A stretch of 6,186 nucleotides of DNA from Spirochaetaceae bacterium (GCA_003566875.1 PXBQ01000090.1:1-6186); one strand, 5' to 3'. Counted from the stretch's first letter, positions 1 to 6,035 are shown. Notes: generated by a model not told the origin, from the sequence alone. A program made the numbers and translations.

Positions 1-1012
1 CCGAAAGCGACGGCCGCTCGAGGTAGTCGTCGCTGCGGAGAAGCATTTTCACGTACTGCGCGCGCCGATACGTCCATCGGTCCGGTGTCTTGTTCACGCT
101 GAGTTTGCCGCGGAAGTCCGCGAGTTTCTCGTAGCCTTTGCGCGTCATCCACGCGTCGAGGTCGGAGAGGATCTTTTGGATCACGTCGATCGTGTTGAGG
201 TACAACGTCGAGACGCACTGGAACACGTCCGCGCCCGCGAGCAACACCTCGACGGCGTCGGAGCCGGAGTGGACGCCGTTCGAAGCGCAGAGCGAGGCTT
301 TGATGTTCTCGTGCAGAAGTCCGACGAATCGAAGAGCCATTCGATGGTCGTTCGGGTTTGAGAGGTTGAACGGGAAACTGCCTTTCTCTCGTTCGATATC
401 GAAGCTCGGATGAAACATTCGGTTGAAGAGCACCACGCCGTTCACCCCTGCGGCGTCCATTTTGTTGATGATCTCGAGCGGACTAGTGTAGAACGCGCTC
501 AACTTCACCGAGATCGGAATCTTCACGGCGGCCGAAACTGCCTTGATCGTCTCGACCTGCTCGGCCTCGATCTCCGTAGCGCTGCGCTTCGGGTCGATCG
601 GGATCGCGAAGAAGTTTAGCTCGAGGCCGTCGACGCCGGTCTGTTCGAGCTTTTTTGCCCACTCGACCCACGTATCGTGGCTCAATGCGTTCAAGCTCGC
701 GATCACCGGGATCTCGACCGCCTCTTTTGACTTCCTGACCCACATGAGGTGCTCGTCCGGGCCGGCATGTTCGAGTTTTGGGAAAATGTTCTGGATCTCG
801 GCGTCGAGGTTGTCGTTTGCAGCGAGCTGTTCTTCCATCTTGTACTTCTGGAGCTGAATCTGTTCCTCGAACAACGATTGGATCACGAACGCGCCGGCGC
901 CTCTATCCTCGATTTTTTTGATCGCGTCGACGTGCGCCGTCAGGCTACACGCACCGACGACCAACGGGTTTTTCAACGGGATTCCCATATACTCGGATCG
1001 CAAGTCTGCCAT
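1..1012 (-). CDS. Dihydroorotate dehydrogenase-like FMN protein (3' end cut by window edge)
   Basis: Reading the minus strand from ATG at 1012 gives 337 codons with no stop before the edge, so probably only a few C-terminal residues are missing. The protein is a TIM barrel of the dihydroorotate dehydrogenase superfamily. Visible landmarks are the N-terminal LKNPLVVGA (13-21), IASLN (104-108), ELN (131-133), the lysine of ISVKLS (K170), VLFNR (194-198) and the glycine-rich FMN-phosphate region ASNGVHSG (243-250) followed by GADVFQ (260-265). The loop after N133 reads FFAIP where class 1A enzymes have LSCP. Ala136 therefore sits at the catalytic Cys position and no Ser replaces it. This matches the 'DHOD-like' branch rather than PyrD; the substrate is unknown. 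It is probably soluble and cytoplasmic, as there is no signal peptide. AAGGAG (1020-1025) lies 7 nt before the ATG and fixes the start. It looks monocistronic at its 5' end, with its own promoter. Confidence 0.92.
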   Translation of the reverse strand, partial: MADLRSEYMGIPLKNPLVVGACSLTAHVDAIKKIEDRGAGAFVIQSLFEEQIQLQKYKMEEQLAANDNLDAEIQNIFPKLEHAGPDEHLMWVRKSKEAVEIPVIASLNALSHDTWVEWAKKLEQTGVDGLELNFFAIPIDPKRSATEIEAEQVETIKAVSAAVKIPISVKLSAFYTSPLEIINKMDAAGVNGVVLFNRMFHPSFDIEREKGSFPFNLSNPNDHRMALRFVGLLHENIKASLCASNGVHSGSDAVEVLLAGADVFQCVSTLYLNTIDVIQKILSDLDAWMTRKGYEKLADFRGKLSVNKTPDRWTYRRAQYVKMLLRSDDYLERPSLS

Positions 1013-1023
1013 AAGGTGTCTCC

Positions 1024-1045
1024 TTGAATTAAACTTGAATTTAAC
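1024..1045. repeat. Two tandem 11-bp near-identical repeats in the leader of the DHOD-like gene
   Basis: TTGAATTAAAC is followed directly by TTGAATTTAAC, with one mismatch. The repeats lie between the predicted promoter and the ribosome binding site of the DHOD-like gene and form an AT-rich island. In the minus-strand transcript the same bases can form a weak A-U stem with a UCAA loop just before the Shine-Dalgarno. Function is unknown; it could be an operator half-site pair or simply an AT-rich leader. Confidence 0.4.
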
Positions 1046-1055
1046 GGGTACACGT

Positions 1056-1085
1056 AGCATACCGGTCAAACCGATCCGGTGTCAA
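1056..1085 (-). promoter_or_regulatory. Sigma70-like promoter of the DHOD-like gene
   Basis: On the minus strand a perfect TTGACA (1085-1080) is followed after 18 bp by TATGCT (1061-1056, 4 of 6 to consensus). Transcription would begin near 1049, giving a leader of about 37 nt with a good AAGGAG site. The spacer contains the short inverted pair ACCGG/CCGGT. The location, inside the 138-bp gap after the DUF4097 gene, supports separate transcription of the DHOD-like gene. Confidence 0.5.
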
Positions 1086-1150
1086 TCGAGCCGAGCTGTG
1101 GACAGCCGTTGGGAGTGCGATTCAAGCAGATCCGCGCCGGGATCGGTCCG

Positions 1151-2347
1151 TCAAGTCTTGATCGTGACGTCGCCCGTGACGGTTTTGATCGAGACGCTTC
1201 CGTCCGGCGCGTTGAACGTTCCACTGAGCGAGTATTTTGTGTGCGACCGTTCGTGCAGTTCGAGTTCGCACTCGATCTCGCCGTTCGTCGTCCGTGCGTC
1301 GATCGTGACCGCGGCGTCGGTCGGAAGGACAAGCTCTACATCGCCTGTCGTCGTCCGCGCATCGACGGTGCAGCCCGAGCACCGGCGGAACGCCAACTCG
1401 AGATCGCCCGTCGTGCTCATCACCTCGGCTGCGCCTTCCGCGCCGGTGATCGTTATGTCGCCGCTTTTTGTTCGAACGTTCAGACTCCCGGGGCAGTCGT
1501 CGATTTTGATGTCACCGCTCATCGTCGCGACCGTGACCTCGCCTGAAACATTGTCGACCGCGACATCGCCGCTTTTCACGCGGACCAGAACCGCGACTCT
1601 CCGTGGGACGCGAATCGTGTACTCGGTACGGATTCTTTTGTTTTCGTCGGCGCCGTCGAGCTCGATCGTGAGATCGGCCCCGTCGACGCCGTGCCGAATG
1701 GTCGCCTCGTCCGTGCGCGCGCGCGCCTGCTCTTCGTCGGCCCCCCACGCGACGATGTGTGCGTCGATCGTGATCTCCGACCGATCGTCGCCGGATACGG
1801 CGACGTCTCCCCACGCGTTCAAAAGGATCACGTTCGTGATTCCGTCGGCCGGCACCGTGAGGCTTCGGTCGGTTTCGGCCTTTTTTTTCCCGAACGCCGA
1901 TGCGAGTGAACTGTGAAGGTCGAGCGATCCATCCGAGAGGTGCGACTTGACGGTCGTGTTCACTTCTTCGAGAACCTGTTTGACGCTCCGCGAGATCTCG
2001 CGCCCGAGGTCGCCGAATCCAAAATCGAACGAGAAACCGTGGTGCCGAGTCTCTTTATCAGCTCCGGAACCCTTTCGACCGTGAGGGCCGGACGAGCGCC
2101 GTGTCCCCGAGTCGTCGGTTTTGTCGGTTTTGGAGTCGCCGCGCGGAGCCTCGTCGTGCGTGGGCTTGGCGGCCGGTTCGGCCGCGGCGTCGCGGACGGT
2201 GAATCCCGGCTCCTCGTCATCGCTTGTATCGAGCACTTTCAGGAGCGCCTCGGCCTCCTCGATCGTGATCTTATCCTCCTTGAGCATCTTGAGGATCATA
2301 CTCCGCTCGTCGACCGAGCTCTGGTGTCCGGGGTCATTCTCGCTCAT
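1151..2347 (-). CDS. DUF4097-family (YvlB/LiaX-like) beta-solenoid protein with N-terminal SHOCT-like domain
   Basis: The product is 398 residues. Residues 13-42 form a short two-helix SHOCT-like module (ILKMLKEDKITIEEAEALL) as found at the N-terminus of YvlB and LiaX. Residues 43-102 are a charged, Ala/Asp/Lys-rich linker, then comes a Phe/Gly patch (104-114) and a likely amphipathic helix (116-135). From about 162 to the end is a DUF4097 beta-solenoid. Its rung motif (S/T/N)G(D/E) plus a short strand starts at 259, 277, 295, 313, 334, 355 and 391, a period of 18-21 residues; WGD at 179 resembles it. There is no signal peptide or membrane helix, so it is probably cytoplasmic or held at the membrane by a partner. 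The ATG overlaps the stop of the upstream DUF2089 gene (ATGA). AGGAGG (2355-2360) lies 7 nt before it, so translation is coupled but also independently initiated. In Firmicutes, relatives act in envelope-stress responses (LiaX, or YvlB next to a PspC protein); the role here is inferred. No convincing terminator is visible after the stop. Confidence 0.92.
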   Translation of the reverse strand: MSENDPGHQSSVDERSMILKMLKEDKITIEEAEALLKVLDTSDDEEPGFTVRDAAAEPAAKPTHDEAPRGDSKTDKTDDSGTRRSSGPHGRKGSGADKETRHHGFSFDFGFGDLGREISRSVKQVLEEVNTTVKSHLSDGSLDLHSSLASAFGKKKAETDRSLTVPADGITNVILLNAWGDVAVSGDDRSEITIDAHIVAWGADEEQARARTDEATIRHGVDGADLTIELDGADENKRIRTEYTIRVPRRVAVLVRVKSGDVAVDNVSGEVTVATMSGDIKIDDCPGSLNVRTKSGDITITGAEGAAEVMSTTGDLELAFRRCSGCTVDARTTTGDVELVLPTDAAVTIDARTTNGEIECELELHERSHTKYSLSGTFNAPDGSVSIKTVTGDVTIKT

Positions 2348-2712
2348 GTTCCGTCCTCCTCGAGTGCTTTTACCGCTTCCTTCGCGGTCATTTCGTTCCG
2401 TTCGAGCGCTTCAAGAATGTCCCGTCGCCGTTTTTTGGCCGTGTCCGCGTCGTAACCGAGAAGCGCGACGATCTTGTCGAGTCGTCCCCGGACCGTCGGA
2501 TACGAGATGCCCATTTCGCGCTCGACGTCTTTGATGTTCCCTCGGCACCGCAGGAACGTCTCGACGAACGAGACGTTCTCGGCCGAGAGATGCGCAAGGC
2601 GCGAGATCTCGAAGCTGCCTTCGACCGCCGTCGCGCACTCCCGACACGCGAGGCGCACGATCTCGAAGTCATTGCCACCGCACGCGGGACATTTCGTAAT
2701 TCGTCGTTTCAT
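2344..2712 (-). CDS. DUF2089 zinc-ribbon/HTH transcriptional regulator
   Basis: The product is 122 residues, full length for DUF2089. It opens with a zinc ribbon whose ligands are C8, C11, C23 and C26 (CPAC and CREC). The family's AVEGSFEISRLAHLSAEN stretch (29-46) follows, then a helix-turn-helix-like segment (58-80) containing GNIKDVEREMGISYPTVRGR. The C-terminus (95-119) is a SHOCT-like two-helix module, RRDILEALERNEMTAKEAV. DUF2089 proteins are predicted DNA-binding regulators; family-level biochemistry is sparse. The start at 2712 is supported by AAGGAG (2718-2723) 5 nt upstream. It is the first gene of an operon with the DUF4097 gene, overlapping it by 4 bp, and its promoter region contains a palindrome that may be its own operator. 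The matching C-terminal and N-terminal modules in the two operon products suggest that they interact; that is inference. Confidence 0.92.
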   Translation of the reverse strand: MKRRITKCPACGGNDFEIVRLACRECATAVEGSFEISRLAHLSAENVSFVETFLRCRGNIKDVEREMGISYPTVRGRLDKIVALLGYDADTAKKRRRDILEALERNEMTAKEAVKALEEDGT

Positions 2713-2723
2713 CGTGACTCCTT

Positions 2724-2785
2724 CATAATATTAACATTAACGTTTGAATAAATCAATTATAATCTGTCAAAGTTTTAACTTTGTC
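2724..2785. promoter_or_regulatory. AT-rich divergent promoter region between the DUF2089 operon and the ABC gene
   Basis: This stretch is roughly three-quarters A+T, in sharp contrast to the flanking genes. It contains ATTATAAT (2756-2763), which is self-complementary and so offers a perfect TATAAT -10 on both strands. It also holds a perfect minus-strand TTGACA (2770-2765), two tandem ATTAAC hexamers (2730-2741) in the probable leader of the DUF2089 gene, and the palindrome listed separately. No TTGACA/TATAAT pair has ideal spacing. For the minus-strand TATAAT the hexamer at 17 bp is the poor ACAAAG, while ACGACA lies 20 bp upstream. The exact start sites cannot be fixed by eye. Confidence 0.55.
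2768..2783. promoter_or_regulatory. 16-bp perfect palindrome, candidate operator
   Basis: CAAAGTT and AACTTTG form 7-bp inverted arms around a TT centre. The element overlaps the only perfect TTGACA on the minus strand and lies just upstream of the minus-strand TATAAT, where a bound dimer would affect transcription. It is in the gap between the DUF2089 regulator and the divergent ABC gene. Autoregulation by the DUF2089 protein is the simplest reading. It is not a terminator: it sits between divergent genes. Confidence 0.5.
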
Positions 2786-2832
2786 GTGGGATTTACCGAT
2801 CGGCGTCTCGTTGTGCACGGCGCCGGCAGTCG

Positions 2833-2861
2833 TTGATCTCGCAAGATCGTGCGTGTAAGAT
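2833..2861 (+). promoter_or_regulatory. Weak candidate promoter directly abutting the ABC gene start
   Basis: TTGATC (2833-2838) and TAAGAT (2856-2861) are separated by 17 bp, each 4 of 6 to the sigma70 consensus. If used, transcription would begin at or within a base or two of the ATG at 2868, giving a leaderless message. A short inverted repeat, GATCT/AGATC with a CGCA loop (2835-2848), lies inside it. The alternative is a start site further up in the AT-rich region. Confidence 0.2.
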
Positions 2862-2866
2862 GGAGG
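2862..2866 (+). promoter_or_regulatory. Unusually close GGAGG upstream of the ABC gene start
   Basis: GGAGG ends one base before the ATG at 2868, where 5-9 bases is normal. An in-frame TAA at 2856-2858 excludes an upstream start. The next in-frame Met is far inside the ATP-binding domain (residue 77), after Walker A. The start is therefore fixed by the protein while the ribosome binding site is badly placed, so initiation may be weak, or may occur on a leaderless transcript. Confidence 0.5.
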
Positions 2867-2867
2867 T

Positions 2868-3728
2868 ATGGAACCAATTATCCGGTTTGAGAACGTGACT
2901 TTTTTCTACCCGAAGGCCGACCTCGCCGTGACAGACGACAACCGCGTCGCCGAGATAGTCGATCCGAGTGAGATTACGCAGGTTTTCCGTGATCTCACGA
3001 TCGATGTCCCTCCCGGCGTCACCTCGCTTGTCGGTCAGAACGGAACCGGCAAGACGACGTTCCTGCTTCTCGCCGGTGCCCGGGTTTTCCCGGCTATGGG
3101 ACGCGTCGTCATCGAAAACACCGAGTCGGGTGTCTTTCGCTCCGCGGCGATCGACCCGGTCGTCGAGGAAGAGCGGAACAAGCTCGTCTCGTTTGTGTAT
3201 CAGAATATGGAATTCGAGACGGCGGAACCGATCGGCGGGTTGATGGAGCATGTTTTTGCAGGAGGGAGCCGCAGCCGGAGCGAGGCAGGCTTTCTCAAAG
3301 AGCTCACGACGTATCTCGAGCTCGATTCCTGCCTGAACAAGAAAACCCAGGAGTTGAGCAAAGGGCAGCTTCAGCGCGCGATTATCGCGTTCAGTCTCTT
3401 GTACGGCTCGCGTATCATTTTGATGGATGAGCCGGTTTTTGCGCTTGAAGAAGAGCAGAAATCGCGGGTTTTCTCGTACCTCGTTGATTTTGCGCACCGC
3501 ACGGATACCTCGATCCTGTACTCGGCGCACAACCTTGAGTTGACATCACAGTTCTCTGATTACCTCATGCTGTTCGCGAAAGACGGATCGATCCGGATCG
3601 GCCCGACGGCCGAGCTGTTCACGCGCGATACGATCGAACAGGCGTACCAGGTTCCGTACGACCTGTTGTACAGAAAAGAGCATCTGTACCGGGAAATGTT
3701 GAACAAGACGACGCGGCCGAGTTCATAA
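2868..3728 (+). CDS. ABC transporter ATP-binding protein, stand-alone
   Basis: The product is 286 residues with one nucleotide-binding domain. It shows Walker A GQNGTGKTT (56-64), the Q-loop glutamine Q112, signature LSKGQLQR (163-170, with Lys in place of the third residue of LSGGQ), Walker B IILMDEP (183-189) with catalytic E188, and the switch histidine H221. All residues needed for ATP binding and hydrolysis are present. The D-loop is atypical (FALE rather than SALD). Between the first strand (ENVTFFYP, 8-15) and Walker A there is an acidic extra stretch, about 16-38, which places Walker A some 15-20 residues later than usual. The C-terminal region (248-286) is Tyr/Arg-rich and not a membrane segment. 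No permease or binding-protein gene lies within the window, so substrate and direction of transport are unknown; the MFS gene next door is convergent and of another class. It is divergent from the DUF2089 operon and may share its regulatory region. Confidence 0.94.
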   Translation: MEPIIRFENVTFFYPKADLAVTDDNRVAEIVDPSEITQVFRDLTIDVPPGVTSLVGQNGTGKTTFLLLAGARVFPAMGRVVIENTESGVFRSAAIDPVVEEERNKLVSFVYQNMEFETAEPIGGLMEHVFAGGSRSRSEAGFLKELTTYLELDSCLNKKTQELSKGQLQRAIIAFSLLYGSRIILMDEPVFALEEEQKSRVFSYLVDFAHRTDTSILYSAHNLELTSQFSDYLMLFAKDGSIRIGPTAELFTRDTIEQAYQVPYDLLYRKEHLYREMLNKTTRPSS

Positions 3729-3730
3729 CG

Positions 3731-5956
3731 CTATCCGAGGTCTCCTGCGAAGAGCGACTGCACCGTTACCGCGCACACCAAGAACAAGAGTCTGTCGTGC
3801 GCGCGTAGGTCGGGATCCTCGATTGCATCTACCCAGACGCGCCCCATATGGGGAGTCATCGACCGGGTTTGTGCGACTCGTACGAGCGATACGAGGCGTT
3901 GCGCCGATCTTGTACGCTCCGAGTGTAACGATGCGATGACCGCCCGGACCGCGTCGTACTCCGGGATCGCATTCCGTTTCTGTTCGCGCGATGCAAACTC
4001 GCGAAGAGCCTCGGCGCCCGCGACGTGATCCGCGACGTACATCGTGTAAATCGGATAGAACCATTCATCGATCCCGCAGATTCCCGCGAGTGAAAAGATC
4101 AACTCGTCCCGAACGTAATCCGGCAACATCGGGTTCTTGTACGCGTCGATGATGGACGGAATCGATTCGACGTAGGCGAAGATGCGCAGCGCGTGCGCCG
4201 CGTACATCACGACGCGTGGATTGTCTGATCGGACGATCGAGTCGCGGATGCGTGGAATCGACCTCTCGTCGCTGAGCCGCGCGAGAGCGACCATCGCTTC
4301 GGCTCGCGTGAGATAGTCCGGGGAGTCGATCTTCCCGCGTAGCGCGTCGCGCCCCTCGATCAGCTTTTTCCTGCCGAGAAGCCGCGCCGCGATGTGCGCG
4401 GTCGTGAACTCTCCGCGTTCGACCTCGGCGATCAGCGTCCGGACCACCCGGTCGTTCATCGGCAAACCTTCGAGCGCGCCGAGTGCCTCGAGCCGAACAC
4501 CGAAACTCGGTGACTCGAGCCTCTCGAGTACACCGCTCACCGAGAACGCCGAGCCCGACGCGCCGATTTCCTTGAGTACACGCTGTTCGGTGCTCTGAGT
4601 TCTCGAGCGCTCGAGCCGGTTCAGCAGAGTGATCGCGCGAAGATCGCGAAGCGAGAAAATGATGCTGAACGCGTCGCGGACGGTCCTGCTTCCGAGTCGC
4701 TCGAGCCGTCCGAACCCCGCCGTGATCCCGACGAGCATTACGAGCATCACGCCGAAGAAATACCGGTACGCGACGGCCGGGGTGAGACCGACCGTGAACA
4801 CGAGAGTATCGAGGAAGACCCCGCCGAACGCGGACCCGATCGTCCCTCCGATCCCGAGGATGATCAAGTATACGATCCCGAGGTTCACCTGCTCGCGTGG
4901 TCGGATGCTGCCGTAGAAGTAGTTCTGGACCGCATTCTCGGTCCCGGATAACCCGAGCATCACCGTAAAGAACAGGAATCCCAGAAAAACCCACGCGGCC
5001 GTCGGGCCGAGGGCCGGCGTCACGACCGCGGGCACGATCGCGACCGCGAAGATCGTCGAGAAAAGAACGACCATCGGCTTTGCGCCGAGCCGATCGATCA
5101 CGAGGCGAGCGAACAGCCCCATCGCGATCGCGCCGAGCCCTCCGATGACCGTCGCGATGAAGACTGCTTCACCGTCGGACTGGTTGTACACCTCTTTCGC
5201 GTACACGATCAAAAACGTCCGCGCCATTCCCGCGAGCGCCGAGAGCGCGCCGAACGAGAGCGCGAAACGCCGAAAGTTCCTTCGTCGGAACGCCGCGAGG
5301 ACCGTGAGCGTCAGCCGTCGTCCGGCACCCGCGCGGGCGTTCGGGGGCTCCGGCAGTCGAAAAATGATAGACGACGCGATCAACCCGAGGACAACTCCGG
5401 TGCCGATAAACATCAGATAACGCGTGACCGGCGCGTCCTCGATCAAGAGAAACGTCATCGCGATTCCGGTCACTATCGTCACGGTCGCGACGAGAATCTG
5501 GAAGCGCGACATGAACCGTCCCCGGTCGCGACCTTCCGAGAGCTCACCCATGACGGGGCTGTTCGCGACGACGCCGATGCCACGAAAGAGATGAAAACCT
5601 AGCACACCCGCGAACACGATTGCAAACGCCGCAAATTGATTTCCACGATCGGCGGCAAGGATCGAAAGCAGCACGAGCGCGATCGCCACGTACCGCAGCG
5701 CCCACGTCGTTCCGTACATCCGGATAACGCCGTACTTCTGAATCAATTTCTTGCCGATCACGATGAAGAAGAACGACAGGTACGCGAGCGACGACACCAG
5801 CCCGATAAACGAACTGGTTGCGCCGAGCCGAATGAGGTACAACGTAAGGATGTTTCCCGTCAATAATTGGTACGACAGCGCGTTGAACACGCCGAACAGC
5901 GTGAACATCCGTCGTCCGGCGCGCTTCTCCGCCGGTGAGTACCCGGATTCGACCAT
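3731..5956 (-). CDS. MFS transporter fused to a C-terminal HEAT-repeat domain
   Basis: The product is 741 residues against about 400-450 for a plain major facilitator. Twelve hydrophobic helices can be placed, approximately at 18-42, 50-70, 88-102, 108-130, 155-172, 180-199, 231-253, 264-287, 295-316, 321-340, 358-385 and 397-415, with a cytoplasmic loop near 200-230. Motif-A-like loops appear as GKKLIQKYG (68-76) and ARLVIDRLG (283-291). After a linker (about 416-472), residues 473-628 form about five helical HEAT/PBS-lyase-like repeats, for example RLEALGALEGL, RAEAMVALARLSD and RVVMYAAHALRIF. A non-repeat tail follows to 741. The repeats should lie in the cytoplasm and bind a protein partner or sense a state; the transported substrate cannot be told. 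No Shine-Dalgarno precedes the ATG. The frame is open upstream to 5992 but offers no other ATG, GTG or TTG, so 5956 is the first possible start. It converges with the ABC gene, leaving 2 bp between stops. Confidence 0.92.
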   Translation of the reverse strand: MVESGYSPAEKRAGRRMFTLFGVFNALSYQLLTGNILTLYLIRLGATSSFIGLVSSLAYLSFFFIVIGKKLIQKYGVIRMYGTTWALRYVAIALVLLSILAADRGNQFAAFAIVFAGVLGFHLFRGIGVVANSPVMGELSEGRDRGRFMSRFQILVATVTIVTGIAMTFLLIEDAPVTRYLMFIGTGVVLGLIASSIIFRLPEPPNARAGAGRRLTLTVLAAFRRRNFRRFALSFGALSALAGMARTFLIVYAKEVYNQSDGEAVFIATVIGGLGAIAMGLFARLVIDRLGAKPMVVLFSTIFAVAIVPAVVTPALGPTAAWVFLGFLFFTVMLGLSGTENAVQNYFYGSIRPREQVNLGIVYLIILGIGGTIGSAFGGVFLDTLVFTVGLTPAVAYRYFFGVMLVMLVGITAGFGRLERLGSRTVRDAFSIIFSLRDLRAITLLNRLERSRTQSTEQRVLKEIGASGSAFSVSGVLERLESPSFGVRLEALGALEGLPMNDRVVRTLIAEVERGEFTTAHIAARLLGRKKLIEGRDALRGKIDSPDYLTRAEAMVALARLSDERSIPRIRDSIVRSDNPRVVMYAAHALRIFAYVESIPSIIDAYKNPMLPDYVRDELIFSLAGICGIDEWFYPIYTMYVADHVAGAEALREFASREQKRNAIPEYDAVRAVIASLHSERTRSAQRLVSLVRVAQTRSMTPHMGRVWVDAIEDPDLRAHDRLLFLVCAVTVQSLFAGDLG

Positions 5957-5964
5957 CGCTGAAC

Positions 5965-5993
5965 ACCGTATCCCGGCGCGACGTTCGATTCAA
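5965..5993 (-). promoter_or_regulatory. Weak candidate promoter of the MFS-HEAT gene
   Basis: On the minus strand TTGAAT (5993-5988) and TACGGT (5970-5965) are spaced by exactly 17 bp. The -10 is poor (3 of 6). Transcription would begin about 2-4 bases before the ATG, which would agree with the absence of a ribosome binding site. Without start-site mapping it is only a candidate. Confidence 0.2.
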
Positions 5994-5996
5994 CGA

Positions 5997-6025
5997 TGGA
6001 CGGACCCGCCAGCATCGCGTAGTAT
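5997..6025 (+). promoter_or_regulatory. Weak candidate promoter of the RNA methyltransferase gene
   Basis: TGGACG (5997-6002) and TAGTAT (6020-6025) are 17 bp apart, each 4 of 6 to consensus. A start near 6032 would leave the GGAGG at 6036-6040 inside a very short leader. It overlaps the divergent region of the MFS-HEAT gene. Confidence 0.22.
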
Positions 6026-6035
6026 TACACGCCAC

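Noticed and set aside
1095..1106. GCTGT-GG-ACAGC inverted repeat just upstream of the DHOD-like promoter
   Set aside because: Its 5-bp arms are short enough to be chance, and no adjacent regulator is known to bind it. Its position (upstream of the -35) is the only point in favour.
1129..1144. GATCC-GCGCCG-GGATC hairpin just after the DUF4097 stop, as a terminator
   Set aside because: The stem is only 5 bp and no T-run follows on the minus strand. GATC-type words are common here.
1151..1161. TCAAG-T-CTTGA palindrome spanning the DUF4097 stop codon
   Set aside because: It is too short for a terminator, lacks a T-run and is largely made of coding bases (the Ile-Lys-Thr end).
918..1916. Long plus-strand open frame (332 codons) opposite the DUF4097 gene
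   Set aside because: It is antisense to a gene with clear family match, solenoid repeats and a strong ribosome binding site. Its translation is Ser/Arg/Val-rich without domain features. It arises from the C/G-ending codon bias of the real gene.
2793..3530. Minus-strand open frame (245 codons) opposite the ABC ATPase
   Set aside because: It runs antisense through Walker A and most of the ATPase domain. Its product is Arg/Asp-rich with no recognisable family, so it is a shadow of the ABC gene.
4065..4994. Second minus-strand frame (309 codons) inside the MFS-HEAT gene
   Set aside because: It is an out-of-frame shadow on the same strand, extremely Arg-rich and low in complexity. The MFS-HEAT frame has a coherent fold throughout.
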